From assembly GCA_946414395.1 (NCBI GenBank), contig CAMKOE010000003.1:46347-110346 (forward strand): DNA of 64,000 bases, read 5' to 3'. The DNA comes from an uncultured Porphyromonadaceae bacterium. Lineage in GTDB: Bacteria > Bacteroidota > Bacteroidia > Bacteroidales > Muribaculaceae. Within the stretch, counting starts at the first letter, position 1. Each line of letters starts with the position of its first letter. The notes under the pieces are model-generated. The model did not search any database. It had not been told where the DNA came from and was given only the letters and a program-made list of their open reading frames with translations. The position numbers were made by a program, and so were the translations under genes. Positions 57,677 through 64,000 of the stretch are shown one piece after another.

Positions 57677-59563
57677 TCATAATGAAGTGGGCATGTCACC
57701 GGGATAGCAGAACCACATGATCGAGCACTGATAGTCAAGCGCGTCGCCCGGTATGGGCAACAGAGCCTGCAGGTTGTTGAGGTTCCACATGTACTCGGAG
57801 TTGTAACGCGGGCGCAGGCGGAAGCAAGGTGAACCGTTGTTGTCCTCGTTGTAGGCACTCTTGCGGCCCTGCACCTGGGCGGGTTGCAGCCAGAATCCCT
57901 TGTAAACCTTGGTGGGGTCGGTGTCAAGTTTCTGGTTGAGGGTCGTCTTGTCCCAGCCGTTGAGGTACTTGGGATAATCGCCCGTGTAGTCGATGTCATA
58001 GAAGTTCTTGCGCAGGTCAACCCAGGCCTCGATAGCGCCCCAGGGATAGAGGGCAAGATACTTCTGCATCATGATGTGGGACAGTGAGAAGTCACTCATG
58101 GGCAGACCGGCCACATAGGGGCCGTTGAGGTACTCGGCAGCCAGCGAGTTGAAGGTGGCCTTGGTCACCTTGTCGCCCTGGTGGTAATTGCCGTTGACGG
58201 TGCCTGCCACGATGTAGGAAGAGGTGAAGTCCATATCGGCCCTCAGAGCCTTCTTCCAGGTCTCAAAGGCGTCGCTCTTGCTGCCATACTTGAACTGAAC
58301 CTCGGCCAGGTCAAACAGCAACTCGCTGTAGGTTGCCATGATGTAGGGGGCGTCATTGTGATAAATCCAGTGGCCATCGCCGTCATAGGTCGTGTTGGAC
58401 ACGGCATTGCGACCCCAGAACGAGGGAGCGGTGCCGATGGGACCCGTGGCACCGGTGAAGCCCGAGCCCACATAGTAGAGGCTGCGCAGGACTTCCCTGT
58501 TGGTGATCGTGGCGTAGTTATTGCTGTCGGTGGTCGCCAGTTTCACGAGTCGGCGCGGGTCAAAGTGGCCGGCGTCGGGCAGGGTGTCGCTGGTGATCTG
58601 CTTGTCGAGCAACTGGTAGGGATAGTGCTGACGGTTGATGGCATTGGTATCCTCGGTCTGGATGTAGTTGCCCTGCTCGTCATACTTGCGGATCGTTCCC
58701 GTGAACAACTGCACGGCATAGTCGTGCTGGAAATAACTGTAACTCAAGTTGCCGCGATAGGGACCCCAGAAGTTGTTATAGCCGCTCTCGGCAGCATCGG
58801 CGCCACCGCCGGCAATCTTGAGGGTCGCGTTGTCATCGTTGCTGGCAAAGGCCTTGCCCACGGCAGTGATGAACTCGTCATAGTACTTCTCCTTGAAGTC
58901 ACGCTTGTTGGTCAACGAGACCAGGTTGCGTGCAATCACCGCATAGCAGAACTTCACCCACTTGTCCTTGTCGCCACCGTAGATGTAATCGTTGTTGATG
59001 ATGCGGTTGCCATAGGCCGAATTATCCTCCCTGGTCAGGTAGTCGATAGCCTGATAGGCCCACTCGCGCACCTGGGGATAGATGTCGGACTGATAGTCAT
59101 ACTCATGCGAGAGGCGACCGGCCTCATAGGCCTGCTTCATGGGGGCCTCACCGTTGACCTTGGTCAACAGGTCCCATGAGAAAGCCTTCATGGCCAGACC
59201 GATGCCGGCAAGCGTCCAGTTCTCGGCCTCAACGCTCTGGTTGATCATGTTCTCCAGGTTCATGCCCTGGTTCCAGTAAACCATGCGCCATGCCTCGCCA
59301 CCGGCATCACTACCCTTGGAGTAATAGTGGTTGGCAAATGACGTGTAACTCGATGTACCCATCATCTGGGTGAGCGGCGCGATGGCACGCAGGTCCCAGT
59401 AGATGCCCTGATAAGCCTGCTGGATACCGGCCAGGTAGAGGTAACCCTCCACATAGTCGGGCGCGTCGGTGTTCTTGTTCACATCCAGATAGTCGTCACA
59501 GGATGTCAGCCCCAACGTCACGCAAGCCAGCGCACACAGTATAATTGATTTCAATGATTTCAT
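57677..59563 (-). CDS. SusD/RagB-type nutrient-binding lipoprotein (SusD-like_2)
   Basis: This 628-residue lipoprotein has signal MKSLKSIILCALACVTLGLTSC and the typical start DDYLDVNKNTD. TPR-like helices follow (YLYLAGIQQAYQGIYWDLRA, TLAGIGLAMKAFSWDLLTKV, YPQVREWAYQAIDYL, VKFCYAVIARNLVSLTNK), and the C-terminal part has PYIMATYSELLFDLAEVQFK and AIEAWVDLRKNFYDIDYTGD. The pattern fits the SusD-like_2 branch (PF12771-type). It should form the outer-membrane lid over the SusC barrel encoded upstream. No glycoside hydrolase or anti-sigma gene flanks the pair here, so the substrate may be a peptide or another polymer. Confidence 0.92.
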   Translation of the reverse strand: MKSLKSIILCALACVTLGLTSCDDYLDVNKNTDAPDYVEGYLYLAGIQQAYQGIYWDLRAIAPLTQMMGTSSYTSFANHYYSKGSDAGGEAWRMVYWNQGMNLENMINQSVEAENWTLAGIGLAMKAFSWDLLTKVNGEAPMKQAYEAGRLSHEYDYQSDIYPQVREWAYQAIDYLTREDNSAYGNRIINNDYIYGGDKDKWVKFCYAVIARNLVSLTNKRDFKEKYYDEFITAVGKAFASNDDNATLKIAGGGADAAESGYNNFWGPYRGNLSYSYFQHDYAVQLFTGTIRKYDEQGNYIQTEDTNAINRQHYPYQLLDKQITSDTLPDAGHFDPRRLVKLATTDSNNYATITNREVLRSLYYVGSGFTGATGPIGTAPSFWGRNAVSNTTYDGDGHWIYHNDAPYIMATYSELLFDLAEVQFKYGSKSDAFETWKKALRADMDFTSSYIVAGTVNGNYHQGDKVTKATFNSLAAEYLNGPYVAGLPMSDFSLSHIMMQKYLALYPWGAIEAWVDLRKNFYDIDYTGDYPKYLNGWDKTTLNQKLDTDPTKVYKGFWLQPAQVQGRKSAYNEDNNGSPCFRLRPRYNSEYMWNLNNLQALLPIPGDALDYQCSIMWFCYPGDMPTSL

Positions 59564-59687
59564 AATTTATCTAAGTTTTTAGTTTTAAGTTTTTAGTTTT
59601 AAGTAGGATTTGTATCGCCTAGAAACGTTTGTCAAGAGGTAATATTACTTACAACTTAAAACTTACAACTTAAAACTCAATTAATCC

Positions 59688-62600
59688 TTACTTCACGATG
59701 ATTTCACAGATAGAAACGCGGTTCCAACTCAGTTCGTCAAACATGTTGCTGATACCCTGGCCACCGGCATTGATGCGGTTGGCGGCGATACCGTACTTGT
59801 TGACGAGCATGTCCTTAACGCTAGCGGCACGGCCGTTAGCCAACTTGATGTTATTGTCCTGGTTGCCCTCGGGCGAAGCATAACCCTTGATCTCGCAGGT
59901 TGCCTCGGGATGGCTCTTCAGGTAGGCTGCCACGCGCTCAACGTTGGCACGCTGGTCGGCAGCGATACCGGTCTTGTTGACGGGGAAGTGAACGAGCACG
60001 TTCATGTACTTGGCGCTGTTGTCAACCACCTTGGGGGCGGCATTCTTGGCAGCGTTCAGGTCGTTGCGGCAGTTGGCCAGGGCGCGGTTGGCGGCGTCAA
60101 GGTCGCTCTGCATCTGGGCCAGGCGGCTGTTGTAGTCATTCTGTGCATTGGCCAGTTGAGCACGCAGGTCATTGATCTGGTCATTGAGCGCGGTCGTGTT
60201 CTGGTAGGCGGGCTTGGGAGCCTCGTCGTTGGAGCCGAAGGTCACACTCAGGCCCACCGAGTAGGTGCGGGGGCTGGGCAGCGACCAGCAGTCATAGCCT
60301 TCACCACCGGTACCACCGGCAGCGGCCGACATGGTGTTACCGGCAACGTCGGTTCCCGTGTAATTGGTGATGGTGAACAGGTCGTTGGCCGACGCATAGA
60401 CGCTCGCATTCTGGATGGTGCCGCGGGTCACGTTGCGCAGCCAGTTCTGCGGCAAGATGTAGGCCAAGCGCAGTTCCTGGCAACGGATGTAGTTGACCTT
60501 GTGCTGGATCCAGTCCTCATCACCACCGGTGTAGGTGTACTGACCATACTCGCCCAGGTTGACGGCGATGGTGTTCTTGGTGGGATTGTCGGTATCCTGC
60601 TTGCCGTCGTAGAGCACGCCGTCAAAGACCACGAAGCCCTTCTCGCGCATGTCAACCGAGAGCCAGTTCAGACCAGTGCCCAGCATGTCGCGCATGGTAG
60701 CGTTGACAACGTCGGCATGGTAACGGCCCTGGAACATGGCGCTCAAGCGCCAGTTCTTGACGCTCAAGGCGGTGGTGAAACCGAAGCGCAGTTTAGGCTC
60801 ACGGTTACCGATGATGCTCCAGTCGCTGGAAACGCGGGGCAGACCCGTGGTGGGGTTGATCAGAATCTGACCAGCCTCGTTGCGCTCATAGGCCTGACCG
60901 GTCACGGTGCTGATGGGGTGACCCTTCATCACACCGTTGCGGATGCCACCCGAGTTCCAGGTGTAAGCGTTATAGAACTCCTTGAGGTTATCGGGCAGGT
61001 AAACGACCTTACTGTTGGTGTGCGACACGTTCACGCCCACATTCCAGCGGACGTCATTGGTGCGCACGACGTCAACGTCGGCGTGACCTTCCCAACCCCA
61101 AGTGTTAAACGTGCCGACGTTCATGTTGTTCAACACAAAGCCGGTTGCATAACTCATGCGGAAGCCGGTCACGATCTGGTCGGCACAGTGGGTGCGGAAC
61201 CAAGTGAAGTCGGCATTGATGCGGTCGTTCCACATGCGGGCCTCAACACCAGCCTCATAGGAGGTGGTCATCTCGGGCTTGAGGCTGCGGTTGGGACCAG
61301 TGTAGCCATACTTGTAACCGCCACCTGTCAGGCCAGTAGGCTCGAGTTCGGGATCGATCGAGAGCACGGGGGCATCCTTACCCACCTGGGCAATAGCGCC
61401 ACGCAGTTTCAAGTAGTTGATGAAGCCGACGCGCTTCATGAAGCCCATCTCGCTCAACACGATTGAGAGTTCACCGGCGGGATAGAAATAGTGGTTATTG
61501 TCCTTGGGCAGGGTCGAGGACCAGTCGTTACGGAAGCGGCCGGTCAAGAAGATCATGTTGTTGTAGCCCAACTCCAACTGGCCCGAAACGGCCTGCACGC
61601 GACGCTTGGTGGAGCGCTTCTTGCTGGTCACGGTGCTCTCGGTACAGTTGTTGATGCTGTAGAAGTCGATCACCTTGAAGTTGTAACCATAGGACGACAG
61701 GCTGGTCACGCCGTTCTCCAACTGGTGGTAACCCACCTGCACGCCCAGCGAGTACTTGTTGTCCTTCCAGGAGTTGTTATAGCCGGCGAGCACGTTGAGC
61801 GTGGGGTCGCTGGTGTTATACTTGGTGATGTGGTAGGTACCGCGGTTGTTGCTGTCGTCAACACTCTGGTTAGCGCTCACATAGTAGGGGTGGGTACCGT
61901 TCTCATAGGATGAGGTGCTCACGTCCCAACCCATCTGCAGGCGCAGGTAGGTGTGGGTGATGGGCGTGAAGTTCAACGAGAAGGCGCTGATGATGCGGTC
62001 GGTCTCGTCGTGCATCAGGTTCTTGTTCAAGCCGAACAGCGGGTTCAGCAGGTCGGTGTCGGTATAGAAGGCGGGATACTTCATGTGGGAACCGTCCTCG
62101 GCCAAGTACTGGCTCATGTCATCGACACTGGGCCAGCGGTAACTGGCGCGCACGGGACCGTTGGTACCACGCATGGCCTTGTCGTTCTTGGCGTTGACAT
62201 ACTGCATGCTACCTTCCATCGACAACCACTTGGTCAACTCGGCACGGCCAGCCAGCGAGAGGTTGGTGCGGGTCAGGTTAGTGGTCTTGATGACACCATC
62301 CTGGTCAAAGTAGGATGCACTGGCGCGGATCGACATCTTCTCGTTACCGGCCTCCAGCGACACGTTGTGGCGGTGCATGAAACCAGTCTGCAGCACGGCT
62401 GCCGTGTTGTCAAAGAAGGGCAGCGAGTGGTCATACAGTGAACCATAGCGGCTCGTGAAGTAGAAGTTGGCGGCACCATAGGCACCATTGATGTACTTGT
62501 CCTGGATCTCGGGCCAGCCATAAGCCTTGGACCACGAAATCTGGTTGCTGTAGGTCACGCGGGCGCGGCCCGAGCGGCCCTTCTTGGTGGTGATGATGAT

Positions 62601-63386
62601 GGCACCGTTTGACGCGTCGCTACCATACAGAGCGGCGGCAGCGGCACCCTTCAGCACGGTCATCGACTCGATGTCCTCGGGGTTGAAGTCGTTACCACGC
62701 GACGAGTAGTCGGTCGTGCGGGGAGTCAGGCCCGTCAAGCCACCGTCGGCGGCTGCCAGACCCGTCGTGGGGTTAAACGAGGTGTTGTTCATGGGAATAC
62801 CATCGATGACATACAGCGGCTGGTTGTTACCGCTCAGCGACGTGGCGCTGCGCAGCACAACAGTCGTCGATGCACCAGGGGCACCACCCGAACTAACGAC
62901 GCTCATACCCGACACACGGCCTTGAAGGGCCGTGATAAAGTCGGTGCGGCCCGACTCGATAATGTCCTGGGCCTTGACATTCTGCACCGAGGAACCCACG
63001 GTGCGGGCAACACGTTTCATACCGAACTCGGCCGTCACCACTACGTCTTGCAGGGTGTTGGCTCCCTCGGCCATGACAACGTTGGCGGCTTGGGACGCGG
63101 GAACTTCCATCGCGTCATAGCCCACAAAGGAGAAGACGAGCGTCTGGTTGGGGTTGGCCTTAATCGAGTAACGGCCATCGATGTCGGTGGTCGTGCCCGT
63201 ATTAGTGCCCTTTACCCTCACATTAACGCCAATCATCGGCTCTCCGTTGGCGTCCTTGACGACGCCCTGAACTCGGTTGCTCTGGGCTGTAGCTGTGAAT
63301 CCCGTGCTGAATTGGCTCGGCGCCAGTCCGGCAGGGGCACCCATGGCTATGGCCAGTGTGCAGAGCAGTGCTAATTGTTTTTTCAT
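59688..63386 (-). CDS. SusC/RagA TonB-linked outer-membrane receptor fused to a coiled coil and OmpA-like domain
   Basis: This protein has 1232 residues; the track start at 63392 is GTG and ATG 63386 begins MKKQLALLCTLAIAMGAPAG. Order: signal peptide; carboxypeptidase-regulatory-like domain (VQGVVKDANGEPMIGVNVRV, about residues 40-125); TonB-box region DVVVTAEFGMKR; plug (VLRSATSLSGNNQPLYVIDG, ESMTVLKGAAAAALYGSDAS); 22-strand barrel ending YSVGLSVTFGSN near residue 1045. SusC proteins usually stop there. Here the chain goes on through a coiled coil (about 1060-1115, LNDQINDLRAQLANAQNDYN) into an OmpA-like domain (about 1116-1232: CEIKGYASPEGNQDNN, KLANGRAASVKDMLVNKYGI, RVSICEIIVK). A barrel C-terminus faces the periplasm, so the extra domain is placed to touch peptidoglycan. 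Confidence 0.93.
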   Translation of the reverse strand: MKKQLALLCTLAIAMGAPAGLAPSQFSTGFTATAQSNRVQGVVKDANGEPMIGVNVRVKGTNTGTTTDIDGRYSIKANPNQTLVFSFVGYDAMEVPASQAANVVMAEGANTLQDVVVTAEFGMKRVARTVGSSVQNVKAQDIIESGRTDFITALQGRVSGMSVVSSGGAPGASTTVVLRSATSLSGNNQPLYVIDGIPMNNTSFNPTTGLAAADGGLTGLTPRTTDYSSRGNDFNPEDIESMTVLKGAAAAALYGSDASNGAIIITTKKGRSGRARVTYSNQISWSKAYGWPEIQDKYINGAYGAANFYFTSRYGSLYDHSLPFFDNTAAVLQTGFMHRHNVSLEAGNEKMSIRASASYFDQDGVIKTTNLTRTNLSLAGRAELTKWLSMEGSMQYVNAKNDKAMRGTNGPVRASYRWPSVDDMSQYLAEDGSHMKYPAFYTDTDLLNPLFGLNKNLMHDETDRIISAFSLNFTPITHTYLRLQMGWDVSTSSYENGTHPYYVSANQSVDDSNNRGTYHITKYNTSDPTLNVLAGYNNSWKDNKYSLGVQVGYHQLENGVTSLSSYGYNFKVIDFYSINNCTESTVTSKKRSTKRRVQAVSGQLELGYNNMIFLTGRFRNDWSSTLPKDNNHYFYPAGELSIVLSEMGFMKRVGFINYLKLRGAIAQVGKDAPVLSIDPELEPTGLTGGGYKYGYTGPNRSLKPEMTTSYEAGVEARMWNDRINADFTWFRTHCADQIVTGFRMSYATGFVLNNMNVGTFNTWGWEGHADVDVVRTNDVRWNVGVNVSHTNSKVVYLPDNLKEFYNAYTWNSGGIRNGVMKGHPISTVTGQAYERNEAGQILINPTTGLPRVSSDWSIIGNREPKLRFGFTTALSVKNWRLSAMFQGRYHADVVNATMRDMLGTGLNWLSVDMREKGFVVFDGVLYDGKQDTDNPTKNTIAVNLGEYGQYTYTGGDEDWIQHKVNYIRCQELRLAYILPQNWLRNVTRGTIQNASVYASANDLFTITNYTGTDVAGNTMSAAAGGTGGEGYDCWSLPSPRTYSVGLSVTFGSNDEAPKPAYQNTTALNDQINDLRAQLANAQNDYNSRLAQMQSDLDAANRALANCRNDLNAAKNAAPKVVDNSAKYMNVLVHFPVNKTGIAADQRANVERVAAYLKSHPEATCEIKGYASPEGNQDNNIKLANGRAASVKDMLVNKYGIAANRINAGGQGISNMFDELSWNRVSICEIIVK

Positions 63387-63744
63387 ACGCACTTTGCTTT
63401 TAATTGATTTGAAGTTAATGAATTGGTGTATATATTATTGCTTTCTGTTATAATAGTTTTTATTAGGTTAAACCATCGTCAAGATCCCTTACTGTGCGCT
63501 TTCAGCATGGTCTTGGAGGCTTTGAAGTGGCAAATTTGCAAAAAAAGTTTAATTCAAACAATTTTTTCGCAAAAAAAATACCTTTTTTCTACTAGAATAG
63601 ACACATCTTTTGCATTTATGTATCAAATCGTTATGTGTTATCTTCTTTTTTTCAATAAAATTAACATCACCCTGCTGCCATGTAACTCTTCATCCAAAAC
63701 ACATAATCACACATTCACGCCCTTAGTCGCGCAGTATTTTTTAA

Positions 63745-63840
63745 TTCAGATTGTCTTTGTTGTCTTCCAAACCGAAAAAGGAAAATAAGTACAATAAACA
63801 CTATGGCATCAGCGCGCGGCATTCAAAATCTCACTCTAAG
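63745..63840. repeat. Dispersed intergenic repeat, inverted copy of the 38-kb element
   Basis: AAAAAGGAAAATAAGTACAA followed by TAAACACTATGGCATCAGCG (63775-63815) is the reverse complement of 38042-38086 with few differences. TTGTCTTTGTTGTCTTCC lies just before it, and TCACTCTAAGCCGCGAAGCG (63831-63850) is a degenerate copy of the TCACGCTAAGACGCGAAG module. Confidence 0.65.
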
Positions 63841-63883
63841 CCGCGAAGCGATATTATTCTTTACCAGACACCAGTACCCCCCC

Positions 63884-63910
63884 AAAAAAACAGCCGCCGG
63901 GGCTGTTTGG
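63884..63910 (-). terminator. Rho-independent terminator of the leftward gene at the right edge
   Basis: On the reverse strand AAACAGCC-(CCGGC)-GGCTGTTT forms an 8-bp stem with a 5-nt loop followed by TTTTTTT-like T-run (GGCTGTTTTTTTGGG). It lies about 40 nt after the TAA at 63949 and supports that partial gene. Confidence 0.8.
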
Positions 63911-63948
63911 TAGCCTCGGCGGTCGTTATTACGGAATAGGGTAGAGGA

Positions 63949-64000
63949 TTACTCCTGGTCGCTGTCCCACCATACGGGGATGGTCCAGGCGTCGTCCTGA
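63949..64000 (-). CDS. C-terminal end of an unidentified gene (partial)
   Basis: The reverse strand reads QDDAWTIPVWWDSDQE then TAA at 63949-63951, up to the window edge. The strong leftward terminator 40 nt further on argues that this is a genuine coding end. Only 16 residues are visible, so no function can be given. It is upstream of the SusC operon and transcribed in the same direction but separated by the terminator. Confidence 0.5.
   Translation of the reverse strand, partial: QDDAWTIPVWWDSDQE

Larger units (their letters stand above)
63387..63948. other. 562-bp region upstream of the SusC gene: AT-rich leader plus repeat copy
   Basis: The 63390-63740 part is AT-rich and probably holds the SusC promoter; a CAAATTTG with TTTG 16 nt upstream (reverse strand, 63532-63560) is the best but weak candidate. 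From about 63745 a copy of the dispersed repeat begins. A terminator for the incoming leftward gene lies at 63884-63910. Small ORFs here show no features of real genes. Confidence 0.45.

Overview
The window looks like a chromosomal segment from a high-GC member of the Bacteroidales (Prevotellaceae/Muribaculaceae-like gut or rumen lineage; inference). The evidence is a SusC/SusD pair, lineage-typical families (DUF2723/GT117, DUF4923, DUF3244, DUF4369, 5-fold beta-flower, GH3-auxin-like, long IspG), Bacteroidetes -7 boxes (TAnnTTTG), few Shine-Dalgarno sequences and several dockerin-bearing secreted proteins. No phage, integrase, transposase, CRISPR array or rRNA operon was seen.

Layout. 1-1.5 kb: 3' half of an ABC exporter locus (partial permease, ATPase). 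1.7-2.4 kb: DUF4923 lipoprotein. 2.5-11 kb: a phosphate-flavoured block, with a PhoR/PhoB-like kinase and regulator and a Na/Pi symporter leftward, and a rightward operon of VTC polyphosphate polymerase, DUF4956 membrane protein, DUF2490 outer-membrane protein and two Cthe_2159-type beta-helix proteins (one a lipoprotein, one with dockerin repeats). Three TTAC motifs at 11-bp period sit in the divergent promoter. 11-21 kb: zinc-ribbon protein, TPR protein, pyrH, LOG protein, FadL-like porin, an exported NagZ/LD-carboxypeptidase operon, a beta-flower protein and a dockerin-FISUMP protein. 21.6-33.6 kb: a rightward run of GT117, polysaccharide deacetylase, queG, cstA, rpoN, PAP2-like protein, ispG and a DUF4369 lipoprotein. 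33.7-38 kb: leftward dockerin-CotH kinase, DUF3244 protein and a TPR/HTH lipoprotein with mosaic base composition, then a repeat-rich gap. 38-43 kb: Xaa-Pro aminopeptidase, tRNA-Leu(CAG), a glycosyltransferase and the SPFH/NfeD pair. 43.4-49.1 kb: ybeY, mnmG, apt, uvrC, nadK, with two perfect parS palindromes, suggesting proximity to the chromosomal ParB loading zone. 49-56.6 kb: glycosyltransferase, DUF4923 paralogue, secreted protein, GH3-auxin-like enzyme, AT-rich KilA-N gene and LTA-synthase-like phosphotransferase. 56.7-63.4 kb: a leftward SusC-SusD-lipoprotein operon in which SusC carries an extra periplasmic coiled coil and an OmpA domain. At the right edge a leftward gene ends before a strong terminator.

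The most interesting material is (i) the SusC-OmpA fusion, a TonB-dependent transporter that looks built to hold on to peptidoglycan; (ii) the phosphate/polyphosphate block with its dockerin-tagged beta-helix protein and the separate dockerin-CotH kinase, which together suggest an undescribed surface or polyphosphate system; (iii) the parS pair next to mnmG; (iv) at least six genes whose -7 box lies only 5-9 nt from the start codon, implying leaderless mRNAs; and (v) a dispersed intergenic repeat family. All function calls come from reading the protein sequences by eye; no database search was run.
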